From Ruminococcaceae bacterium UBA1691 (GTDB taxonomy: Bacteria; Bacillota; Clostridia; Oscillospirales; Acutalibacteraceae), in the NCBI GenBank assembly GCA_002320555.1, contig DCJV01000077.1:1-7822 (forward strand): a stretch of DNA of 7,822 nt, in the 5' to 3' direction. Shown here in pieces: positions 1 to 5,698 of the stretch; the stretch's first letter is position 1, and the number at the start of each line of letters is the position of its first letter. The position numbers and the translations under genes are program-made. Below the pieces are notes generated by a model. That model had not been told where the DNA came from, ran no database searches, and saw nothing but the letters and a program-made list of their open reading frames with translations.

Positions 1-41
1 AGCACACGCTTTGCGGAAAAAGCTTTTTTGGTTTTTGCCAT
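1..41 (-). CDS. N-terminus of an unidentified protein, cut by the left edge
   Basis: Reading leftward from an ATG at 41-39, the frame is open to the window edge and begins MAKTKKAFSAKRV. The start is supported by a Shine-Dalgarno-like AGAGGTG (complement of 52-58) about 10 nt upstream. The gene lies just past the terminator at 94-125 and is collinear with the large exported-protein gene, so it may be read through from that gene or have a promoter overlapping the terminator; no clear promoter was seen. Only 13 residues are visible, lysine-rich and not hydrophobic, so no family can be named. The short GCTTT/AAAGC pairing followed by six T at 8-29 on the plus strand falls inside this frame and is more simply explained as coding. 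Confidence 0.4.
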   Translation of the reverse strand, partial: MAKTKKAFSAKRV

Positions 42-87
42 AGAGTGAAAACACCTCTTTCTGAGTCAAAATCGGTTTGCCATATGG

Positions 88-131
88 ACAAAACCATGCC
101 GGGATGCCGGAGCGCCCCGGCATGGCTTTTT
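88..131. terminator. Intrinsic terminator downstream of the large exported-protein gene
   Basis: A perfect 10-bp stem pairs 94-103 (CCATGCCGGG) with 116-125 (CCCGGCATGG) around a 12-nt loop. On the minus strand the stem is followed by TTTTGT (complement of 93-88), ending transcription of the gene that stops at 170. On the plus strand it is followed by TTTTTATTT (127-135), so it could act in both directions. The arm sequence ATGCCGG is present twice on the left (96-102 and 104-110), which allows an alternative shorter hairpin (104-110 with 117-123). Confidence 0.75.
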
Positions 132-169
132 ATTTGGAGGGATTCACAAAATATTGAGAAGTTTGCTCC

Positions 170-3100
170 TTATGCCCACTCGAGCGCGCCGATCGCGTCG
201 AAGATCGCCATTGCGGCGGCGTCGACTTCCTCCTGCCGGTCGGAGGTGGGCTTTTCATTCAGCAGCGCTTGCGCTGCCGCCTTTGCAGCTTCAACGCCGG
301 AGAAGTCCACATAGTCGGCCGGATAGTAAAGATGTACCATATCGATCGCCAGTTCAAGCATCGAGGTATCCGCATAAGAAACATTTGCCTTTTGAAGGCC
401 GGCAATCGCGTCCAGAACCGCCTGCGCATAGGACTGAACCTGGGCCTGCCAGTCGCCGTCCGCGCGGGTGATGGTGTTCTTCGCCGCCTGTGCAGCTTCG
501 ACCGCCTCGTTCACAGCTGCGACGGATTCGTCCGTATAATTATGGAGATCCTTCGGGACTGCGGCGATGGCATTGTCGATCGCCGTGAAATCAGCCGGAG
601 CAAGCGTCAGCTTCTCGATCGCGGCGGTGATATTCTGGGCGAGTTTGTCGATCGCGCCCTGGTCGCGGATGTCATAGGAGCCGGCAAGGAAGGAGTCCGC
701 TGCAGCGATAGCTTCTTTCACAGCGAAGAAGTCCACATAGTCGGCAGCATTCATCATCTTTGCCTGATAGAGAACTGTATTGAGCCCGGAAATGTCAGCC
801 GGGAGATAGGTCAGCACTGCGATCGCATCGTTGAGAGCAGAGGCAGCCGCGTCAACCTTCCTCTGGTTGGCTGAGGTGAGCTCATAGTTTGCAGCCAATT
901 CCGCTTTGGCGGTGCCATAAGCGGCCTTTGCCTTGGCGAAATCCGCGGTGTTGTAGTTGGATGCATCCAGCTTCTCGAAGGCGGCAATTGCAGCCTGCAG
1001 GGCGGAGGTATCAACGGTGACCTTCGACTGCGCCACGACGAACATGCCGACGTGATCTGTGCTGAAGTTGAAGGAGCCGTTCTCCAGAATGGCTTCCACC
1101 GGAGTCATCGTGCCGTCTGCCGAGAAGCTGTAAACAGCGGTGTTTGCAGCAAACTGCGGGATCGTGACCTTGACAGCCTTCGTGGGCACAACAACGGAAC
1201 CACCGGAAGTCAGGCCGATGTCATACAGACGGAAGGCCTTGTATTCCTTAGCAAGGATGGCATCATAGACATCACCGCTGACGATTGTGCGAACCGTCAT
1301 CACCGTGTCAAGCGGAAGAACGCCGCTGTCTGCACGAAGGGTGATACCGGTTGCGCCATCCTCAAAGAGGAAGTCGTTCTTCAGAACGCTCAGCTGTGCT
1401 TCCGCAGCCGTCAGGATGTCAAGCTTCTCCACCAGACGCTTCTGGTCGGAGGTAAGCGTGTTGTAAGCTTCCCTCGCGGCGGCAATCTGCTCTTCTTTTT
1501 CGAGCGTTACTTCGCCGATGGCCGCGATCAGCTCATCCACAGCCTTAGCCGCTTTTTCGTCAGCCGCCTGCTTCTTCAGGGCGGCGAGCGTGTTTTCCGC
1601 ATTGGTCAGAACGGTGAGGTTGTTCACCAGTGCCTGCTGTGCGGGTGTAAGCTTAGTGTAAGCAGCGCGGGCCTCCTGAATGGCGGCTTCGCTTTCTAGC
1701 GTGACGGCGCCGATTGCGGAGATTTGATCCATAACAGCCTGCGCGGCGGCCTGATTTGCAGCCTCTCCTTGGACGAGAGCGTCATAAGCGGCGCGTGCGG
1801 CGGTCAGGGTCTCATAGTTGGTAACGAGCGCCTGCTGAGACTCCGTCAGGGCGGCGTAGGCTGCCTCGGCGGCTTCGATCTGGCGCTTGCTTTCGAGGGT
1901 GACCTTGCCGATGGCGTTGATCTGAGCGATCACGGGCTCGGCTGCTAATGCGTCTTCTGCGGCGGCTTTCAGCTCCGCATAGCGCGCTTCGGCAGCGGTC
2001 AGAGCCTCATAGTTGCTTACGCTTGGCCTGAGTGCCTCATCGAGATTGTTGTATGCCGCGCGGGCGACATCGATCTTTGCCTTGCTGGCAGAGGTATAGC
2101 TGACTTCGCCGATTGCTGCGATCTTGTCTTCAACAGACTTGATGACGGCGGCATTTTCTTTCGCGAGGATCAGCGCAGCTTCCGCATCCACAAGGGTCTG
2201 ATAGTTGGTCACCTGCTTCTGCTGGCGGACGGTCAGTTCACCATAGGCGGCGCGTGCATCCTGGATGGCTGCTTCGCTGTCTACAGTCACTTTACCGATG
2301 GCCGCAATCTTTTTGACGACAGCGTCAACCGCTGCGTCAAAGTGCTCAAGCGCATAAATCTTTGCAACTGCCGCATTGAGCTTTGCAACGGTTTCAGAGC
2401 TGAGATTCGCCTTGATCTCCGCATAGAACTGATCGTACTCAGACTGGAGCGCATATACCTGCTGCGCATTGTCCAGGGTGAGAGCGTCGACGGCTGGCAA
2501 GGCGTTGACCTTTTCAGTGAATTTATTGGCAACCGCTTTGTAAAATTCTGCGTTTGCCAGTTCCTTGAGCTTGTCGAGCTGCGTAACAGCTGCGGTGGAA
2601 TTCGTAGCGGGGACGAGCTCCTTATTGACTGTGGCAAGCTGCTCGGATGTGAAGCGGCCCGCAGCGTTGAGCGCATCGCGTACCGCATTCCAATCGGCGG
2701 CGTTGAGAGAAGCAACGTCGTTGTTGGGGACGAGCTGGTTGAGATACGAACCAAGCTCGTCGAGCGTGACCGTGCGGGCGACATAAACGCCCGACTGACC
2801 CTGTGCGAAGATGTTCGTGCCGATCAGATCGCCTACGCCGAACTCAAAGAGCAGGTTGACGACGCCCTCGGCATTGCTCTTCAAATTCTGGGTGAAGCGG
2901 GCAGGCGTCTGCTTGGTGCTCGCGTCGTTCGGGCCGCCCAGAATCAGGTCGTTGACGATAGGACGGGCGATTTCGCTGATTTTTTTGCCGTTCGGCAGGG
3001 TGATCGCGCCGTCTAGAATGCCCCACAGGTCAAGTCTGTACGTGTAGATGCCGGAGGTCAAGTTATAGGGGCCTGCCAGCATGGGGCGAAGATGTACGCT

Positions 3101-4675
3101 GATCGTCAGCGAACCCAGGTATTTTTTGGAGAACTTCAGATCGAGAACCTCATTGAGGAGATTGACCAGATTCGTAGAATTGAAGTTGTCCGCGAAAGAC
3201 TGGATCACGCCTACGAGCAGATCAGGCTCCTGATTGCGCAGAGCGCTGAAGAAGCCCTCCACAGAAGCCGGCGTCTTTCCATCGCCTTTCTGAATGGTGA
3301 TGAAGACATCCGTCAGGAATGCATAAAAGCTCTGGCCATTGAAATCCATCGCTTCCAGCGCGTTGCGCACGTCGGTGATGACGTTGTGCAGCTTAGTGGA
3401 ATTGCCAAGGATGTCGAACAGAGGGGCGACGTATTGATCCGCCAGATTGTTTTTGACGTCCTGGACAGTGCTCTTCAGAAGATTGAAGAGCGCGGCCATA
3501 TCTGGAAGCAGTGCGGCGAGATCCAGCCCTTTGACCAGATTTACCACATTCGGCTTGATGGCCGGGATCAGGTGCGCGATGACCTTTTCAGCAACCTCGA
3601 TCGCATAATCCACTTCATTGGGCATCTGCTTTTCGAGCGCTGCGTGGGCGGCCTGCTCCACATTGTCAACGCCAGCGGCGGACGCGATCATGTCGGTTTT
3701 AAACTCCGCGCGCTGCTCCTTCATGCCGGCGGACGCCTTGGACAGCGTCGTGTACCGGACGGAAGAGGAAGCGTTGACCAGAGAGCCGGACATCACGTCA
3801 TACATCTGCGCGCCGTTGGTCGTGGTCATGCCGCTGATGCTCAGTGTGCCCGCATGGCCGGTGAAGAGATACTTCACGCCGGCGTCCGCAAGAGCACCCG
3901 CGTTTGAGAGGATGTAGGTCCTGTCTACAAGACCGAGGCTGGCGGCCGCCTGATCGGGATCGTTGGTATAAATCTTGGTTTTACCGCCAAGATCGATTTC
4001 CAATCCCGCCAGCGTGTGGAGCAGATCGATGAACGTTCTGTCCACGCTGCCGCGTGTAACTGCCGGATGGTGAGATGCGGCAAACACTGTATTACCGCTG
4101 GCGGCTTCAGCTTTTGCCTTGTCGACCACCCACTGGGGCATCTGGCCCTGGCCGTCCGCCGCGACAGAATCGCTCATGACGACCTTGAAGCCGTTGCCCA
4201 GGTCTGCGACATAGGAAGCGGAATTGGGATCCTGCTGGGCCTCACTGTAGCCGAAGTCCTTATAAAGATCCTCAAATACTGCTTTCGATACCGCAGTCGT
4301 CGTTCCACCCTCGCGGACGTCATGCTCTCCGGGGATAACGTAGACTGGGATGCCTTCCGCTTTGATTTCCGCGAGCTTGCTTGCCACATACTGGTGGGAA
4401 GTTTTGCTGCCGTTGTTGGTGAGATCACCAGTCACGAGCAGCACGTCCGCATTGCTTGCCTTGATCTTTTCGATCGCGGCGTCAAGCAGCGCGGCGCTCT
4501 TGGAAAGCAAAAGGCCATCTTTGTCTGCCGCTCCCGCCTGATAGCGGATGTCAGAGATGGTGGCGACTTTGATTGTGCTGGCCTGCTCTGCGCCGGCGAT
4601 GAATGCAGCCTGTACGCTTACAAGCAGCATCATGACGGCGAGAACAGTGCTCAGCAGCCGTTTGCATTTCTTCAA
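170..4675 (-). CDS. Large secreted multi-repeat protein with degenerate metallophosphoesterase domain
   Basis: This is a predicted exported protein of 1501 residues. The chosen start is TTG at 4675-4673, preceded by GGAGGTG (complement of 4683-4689) at good spacing and giving a typical signal peptide: basic MKKCKR, a hydrophobic stretch to about residue 27, and a likely AGA|EQ cleavage after 29. The frame stays open upstream to 4792 without a ribosome site, so the longer reading is unlikely. Domains in order: metallophosphoesterase-like (about 35-312); an unrecognised mostly helical region with a short beta-like part near 518-565 (313-785); five ~60-residue tandem repeats (786-1100); a beta-rich module (1101-1216); four FIVAR-like helical units (1221-1498). 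Phosphoesterase motifs are recognisable but altered: D42-I-R44 for DxH, intact G83-D84 with N87-N88, G116-E117-H118-D119 for GNHD, H202-H203, and G273-H274-A-G276 for GHxH. No LPXTG, SLH or lipobox is seen, so it may be released or held non-covalently. Substrate and role are unknown; catalytic activity is doubtful. Confidence 0.9.
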   Translation of the reverse strand: MKKCKRLLSTVLAVMMLLVSVQAAFIAGAEQASTIKVATISDIRYQAGAADKDGLLLSKSAALLDAAIEKIKASNADVLLVTGDLTNNGSKTSHQYVASKLAEIKAEGIPVYVIPGEHDVREGGTTTAVSKAVFEDLYKDFGYSEAQQDPNSASYVADLGNGFKVVMSDSVAADGQGQMPQWVVDKAKAEAASGNTVFAASHHPAVTRGSVDRTFIDLLHTLAGLEIDLGGKTKIYTNDPDQAAASLGLVDRTYILSNAGALADAGVKYLFTGHAGTLSISGMTTTNGAQMYDVMSGSLVNASSSVRYTTLSKASAGMKEQRAEFKTDMIASAAGVDNVEQAAHAALEKQMPNEVDYAIEVAEKVIAHLIPAIKPNVVNLVKGLDLAALLPDMAALFNLLKSTVQDVKNNLADQYVAPLFDILGNSTKLHNVITDVRNALEAMDFNGQSFYAFLTDVFITIQKGDGKTPASVEGFFSALRNQEPDLLVGVIQSFADNFNSTNLVNLLNEVLDLKFSKKYLGSLTISVHLRPMLAGPYNLTSGIYTYRLDLWGILDGAITLPNGKKISEIARPIVNDLILGGPNDASTKQTPARFTQNLKSNAEGVVNLLFEFGVGDLIGTNIFAQGQSGVYVARTVTLDELGSYLNQLVPNNDVASLNAADWNAVRDALNAAGRFTSEQLATVNKELVPATNSTAAVTQLDKLKELANAEFYKAVANKFTEKVNALPAVDALTLDNAQQVYALQSEYDQFYAEIKANLSSETVAKLNAAVAKIYALEHFDAAVDAVVKKIAAIGKVTVDSEAAIQDARAAYGELTVRQQKQVTNYQTLVDAEAALILAKENAAVIKSVEDKIAAIGEVSYTSASKAKIDVARAAYNNLDEALRPSVSNYEALTAAEARYAELKAAAEDALAAEPVIAQINAIGKVTLESKRQIEAAEAAYAALTESQQALVTNYETLTAARAAYDALVQGEAANQAAAQAVMDQISAIGAVTLESEAAIQEARAAYTKLTPAQQALVNNLTVLTNAENTLAALKKQAADEKAAKAVDELIAAIGEVTLEKEEQIAAAREAYNTLTSDQKRLVEKLDILTAAEAQLSVLKNDFLFEDGATGITLRADSGVLPLDTVMTVRTIVSGDVYDAILAKEYKAFRLYDIGLTSGGSVVVPTKAVKVTIPQFAANTAVYSFSADGTMTPVEAILENGSFNFSTDHVGMFVVAQSKVTVDTSALQAAIAAFEKLDASNYNTADFAKAKAAYGTAKAELAANYELTSANQRKVDAAASALNDAIAVLTYLPADISGLNTVLYQAKMMNAADYVDFFAVKEAIAAADSFLAGSYDIRDQGAIDKLAQNITAAIEKLTLAPADFTAIDNAIAAVPKDLHNYTDESVAAVNEAVEAAQAAKNTITRADGDWQAQVQSYAQAVLDAIAGLQKANVSYADTSMLELAIDMVHLYYPADYVDFSGVEAAKAAAQALLNEKPTSDRQEEVDAAAMAIFDAIGALEWA
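302..319. repeat. Copy 1 of an exact direct repeat within the FIVAR-like units
   Basis: These 18 bases recur exactly at 728-745, in the same orientation, and the identity extends one base to the left (301 and 727). Read on the minus strand both copies encode ADYVDF (residues 1453-1458 here). Identity at the DNA level, including third codon positions, suggests recent duplication or recombination between units. Confidence 0.8.
728..745. repeat. Copy 2 of an exact direct repeat within the FIVAR-like units
   Basis: Second copy of the repeat at 302-319, encoding ADYVDF at residues 1311-1316 in FIVAR-like unit 2. The copies are 426 bases apart, a multiple of three, so recombination between them would remove about two units and keep the frame. 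Confidence 0.8.
1028..1375 (-). other. Beta-rich module between the two repeat blocks of the exported protein
   Basis: Residues 1101-1216 break the helical repeat pattern. They contain alternating hydrophobic strands (for example ITLRADSG, FRLYDIGL, VKVTIP, TAVYSFSADGTM, GSFNFSTDH, GMFVVA). The order of a YDI.L strand, a V.VTIP strand, a VY.F.ADG turn and a final TDH..MFVV strand resembles an Ig-like or ZU5-like module often found before anchors in Firmicutes surface proteins. The resemblance is by eye only. Confidence 0.45.
1376..2320 (-). repeat. Five tandem ~60-residue helical repeats in the exported protein
   Basis: The repeats are at residues 786-845, 847-906, 915-969, 980-1035 and 1045-1100. 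A shared core reads roughly V...I.AIG.VTL.S...I..AR.AY..L...Q..LV.N...L..AE..L, which fits a three-helix bundle. A weaker, more diverged copy may precede them (about 722-776, VNALPAVDALTLDNAQQ). Such units are common in Gram-positive extracellular proteins and probably serve as a rigid stalk or a binding array. Unit boundaries are approximate. Repeat 2 carries a two-residue insertion near its TSASKAKI segment. Confidence 0.85.
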
Positions 4676-4682
4676 ATTTTTA

Positions 4683-4689
4683 CACCTCC
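4683..4689 (-). promoter_or_regulatory. Ribosome binding site that sets the TTG start of the exported-protein gene
   Basis: Read on the minus strand this is GGAGGTG, close to the ideal anti-Shine-Dalgarno match, with about 7-8 nt to the TTG at 4675. The upstream in-frame codons back to 4792 have no such site, and the signal peptide begins exactly at this TTG. Confidence 0.85.
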
Positions 4690-4709
4690 AAAATAATATA
4701 TTTTGATTT

Positions 4710-4725
4710 AGGCGTGTATACGCCT
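4710..4725 (-). other. Small hairpin in the leader of the exported-protein gene
   Basis: AGGCGT (4710-4715) and ACGCCT (4720-4725) form a 6-bp stem with a 4-nt loop, about 20 nt upstream of the ribosome binding site. A GGCGCGCC palindrome lies next to it (4728-4735). These GC-rich elements stand out in an otherwise AT-rich leader. There is no following T-run that would make it a terminator. Confidence 0.3.
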
Positions 4726-4854
4726 TGGGCGCGCCTTTTCTTTTTTCACGGTGCACGCGGGCCGGGAAAGGAATAAATTGGTAAAATAGCAAAATGCCCG
4801 AAAAGTTTTCACATCCAGACTATCCTTATATGAAAATAGTGGTCCTTCAAGCAA

Positions 4855-4883
4855 ATCGTAAACTAAAATGGACATATTGTCAA
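4855..4883 (-). promoter_or_regulatory. Candidate sigma-A promoter of the exported-protein gene
   Basis: On the minus strand a perfect -35 TTGACA (complement of 4878-4883) is followed after exactly 17 nt by TACGAT (complement of 4855-4860), which keeps the conserved TA and final AT of the -10 box. Transcription would start near 4849, giving a leader of about 170 nt before the TTG start. A short GACA-TAT-TGTC dyad (4871-4881) overlaps the -35 box and could be a regulator contact or chance. Confidence 0.55.
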
Positions 4884-5037
4884 TTATTTTGAAGAAAAAA
4901 ATTCGCTTTGTGGAATCTATATAATTAGATCGAATTATTTTTAGATATTATAACAAACAAATTGGATGCTTTGATAGAAGTCTCCCCTATGTATTAATCG
5001 TGCAAGGATTATTTAGAACGAACCTCCGCCGCATAAG

Positions 5038-5052
5038 CGGTATCCGATACCG
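5038..5052. promoter_or_regulatory. Perfect 7-1-7 inverted repeat, possible operator
   Basis: CGGTATC (5038-5044), a central C, and GATACCG (5046-5052) form a perfect 15-bp dyad of a size suited to a dimeric DNA-binding protein. A smaller CCGC-ATAA-GCGG hairpin (5029-5040) overlaps its left edge. It sits about 137 bp upstream of the rightward -35 box and about 155 bp upstream of the leftward one, so it is not placed as a simple roadblock for either. It could instead be an RNA hairpin of an unrecognised transcript. Confidence 0.35.
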
Positions 5053-5188
5053 GAAAAAAGGTGGAGAGATTGGATAGATGGATATATTAATATGAAAAGC
5101 ATTTCGCCTTTTGCAATGGCAAAACGCAGCTCCCGACACATCAAACATAAAAACGAAGAATATTTTGCGGATTGACATGGATATCCCC

Positions 5189-5217
5189 TTGACAGACAGG
5201 CGGGCGTTTAGTATAAT
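5189..5217 (+). promoter_or_regulatory. Consensus sigma-A promoter of the ylxM-ffh operon
   Basis: TTGACA (5189-5194), a spacer of exactly 17 nt, and TATAAT (5212-5217) match the housekeeping consensus at all twelve positions. Transcription should start near 5224, leaving a leader of roughly 95 nt before ylxM. A second TTGACA lies at 5172-5177, 17 bp upstream of the first, but has no -10 box of its own at the right spacing. Confidence 0.85.
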
Positions 5218-5226
5218 AAGTTTCGC

Positions 5227-5247
5227 TGTAAAGAAAATAGCTTTACA
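5227..5247 (+). promoter_or_regulatory. Inverted repeat at the start of the ylxM-ffh transcript
   Basis: TGTAAAG (5227-5233) and CTTTACA (5241-5247) are perfect complements separated by 7 nt. They begin within a few bases of the predicted transcription start. As DNA this is a well-placed operator that would block initiation. As RNA it is a 5'-terminal hairpin that could stabilise the message. The spacing does not fit the GlnR/TnrA pattern (TGTNA-N7-TNACA). Confidence 0.4.
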
Positions 5248-5251
5248 TAAT

Positions 5252-5286
5252 CCTCTTTCCGGCTGTGGATGCTACGCAGAAAGGGG
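5252..5286 (+). other. Possible leader hairpin upstream of ylxM
   Basis: CCTCTTTC (5252-5259) can pair with GAAAGGGG (5279-5286) with one G-U pair and a 19-nt loop. The right arm is a purine-rich, Shine-Dalgarno-like run directly before the ATG at 5287. It lies entirely within the leader and ends 33 nt before the favoured GTG start. No known riboswitch motif was recognised. Confidence 0.25.
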
Positions 5287-5319
5287 ATGGATGATTTTAC
5301 GGCAAGGGGAGGCGGAGAT

Positions 5320-5685
5320 GTGGCGAAGGATCTAGGAATCACGATTTTGCTTGATTTTTATGGGGACATGCTCACGGAAAAGCAGCGGGATTTTCTTGGC
5401 TACTATTATAATGACGACCTTTCCCTGTCCGAAATCGCGGAAAACGAGGGCATCACCCGGCAGGGTGTACGCGATTCGATCAAGCGCGCGGAGGCGCAGT
5501 TGTTTGATATGGAGGAGCGGCTGGGGCTTGCCCGCCGCTTTCATGAAATGCGCAAAGGCCTCGACGAGATTGTTGAATGCGCGAATGCGATCAGCGAATA
5601 TAACATGCGGTATGGCCTTTCCCGCGAAATCAACGATACAACTGTGAAGATCAAGGCGATTGCACAGTCCTTGTGCGAAGTGTAA
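5320..5685 (+). CDS. ylxM: YlxM/UPF0122-family HTH protein, SRP-associated
   Basis: This 121-residue protein belongs to the YlxM (UPF0122) family, small sigma-70 region 4-like HTH proteins encoded next to ffh in Gram-positive bacteria. Streptococcal members are reported to bind SRP components and modulate Ffh activity. The start is taken as GTG at 5320, with GGGGAGG (5307-5313) about 6 nt upstream, because the family signature LDFYGDMLTEKQRDFLGYYYNDD then begins near residue 11, as expected. In-frame ATGs at 5269 and 5287 would add 11-17 residues that do not look like the family, and the site before 5287 is too close. The HTH spans about residues 35-57 (LSLSEIAENEGITRQGVRDS), and the C-terminal part is helical. 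The gene ends 13 nt before ffh, so the two are almost certainly cotranscribed from the promoter at 5189. Confidence 0.9.
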   Translation: MAKDLGITILLDFYGDMLTEKQRDFLGYYYNDDLSLSEIAENEGITRQGVRDSIKRAEAQLFDMEERLGLARRFHEMRKGLDEIVECANAISEYNMRYGLSREINDTTVKIKAIAQSLCEV

Positions 5686-5698
5686 AGGGAGTGATCAT

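Larger units (their letters stand above)
182..1015 (-). repeat. Four FIVAR-like helical units at the C-terminus of the exported protein
   Basis: Four ~65-residue units lie at residues 1221-1288, 1292-1356, 1360-1427 and 1432-1498. Each has the pattern of a start such as T/ALQAAI, a central aromatic stretch such as NYNTADF or ADYVDF, an A-rich helix, and an end close to VDAAA..L.DAI..L. This matches the FIVAR-type three-helix unit common in Gram-positive surface proteins, where it often mediates binding or acts as a spacer. Units 2 and 4 are most alike and share the hexapeptide ADYVDF. The family name is from pattern recognition, not from a profile search. Confidence 0.65.
4690..5188. other. 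AT-rich divergent intergenic region
   Basis: No convincing gene was found here. The stretch holds the leader and candidate promoter of the leftward exported-protein gene (4690-4883), an AT-rich segment with several TATAAT-like words (around 4925-4955), and a cluster of dyads at 5029-5052. The base composition is clearly lower in GC than the flanking genes. Short open frames at 4987-5178 (minus) and 5093-5176 (plus) lack convincing support. Confidence 0.6.

Noticed and set aside
8..29. GCTTT/AAAGC hairpin followed by six T on the plus strand
   Set aside because: The stem is only 5 bp, and the run is explained by AAA lysine codons in the minus-strand gene starting at 41.
170..2320. CRISPR-like array suggested by regular repeats
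   Set aside because: The periodicity is in an open coding frame with diverged DNA copies of ~180 bases; there are no short identical repeats with unique spacers.
1052..3907. Several long plus-strand frames opposite the exported-protein gene (for example 3092-3907)
   Set aside because: They are antisense shadows of a GC-rich repetitive coding sequence. Their translations lack recognisable motifs and ribosome sites, while the minus frame has clear domains.
5093..5176. Plus-strand 27-codon frame starting MKSISPFAMAKRSS
   Set aside because: There is no ribosome site at a proper distance, its stop overlaps the upstream TTGACA, and it lies before the mapped-looking promoter of the ylxM operon.
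4987..5178. Minus-strand 63-codon frame beginning MSIRKIFFVFMFDVSG with an AGGGG run upstream
   Set aside because: It has a passable ribosome site, but it spans the dyad cluster, has no promoter in the right direction, and the product (cysteine- and proline-containing, low complexity) resembles nothing recognisable. AT-rich spacers yield such frames by chance.
5227..5247. GlnR/TnrA-type nitrogen-control site
   Set aside because: That consensus is TGTNA-N7-TNACA (17 bp). Here the TGTAA and TTACA ends are 11 bases apart, so the spacing does not fit.
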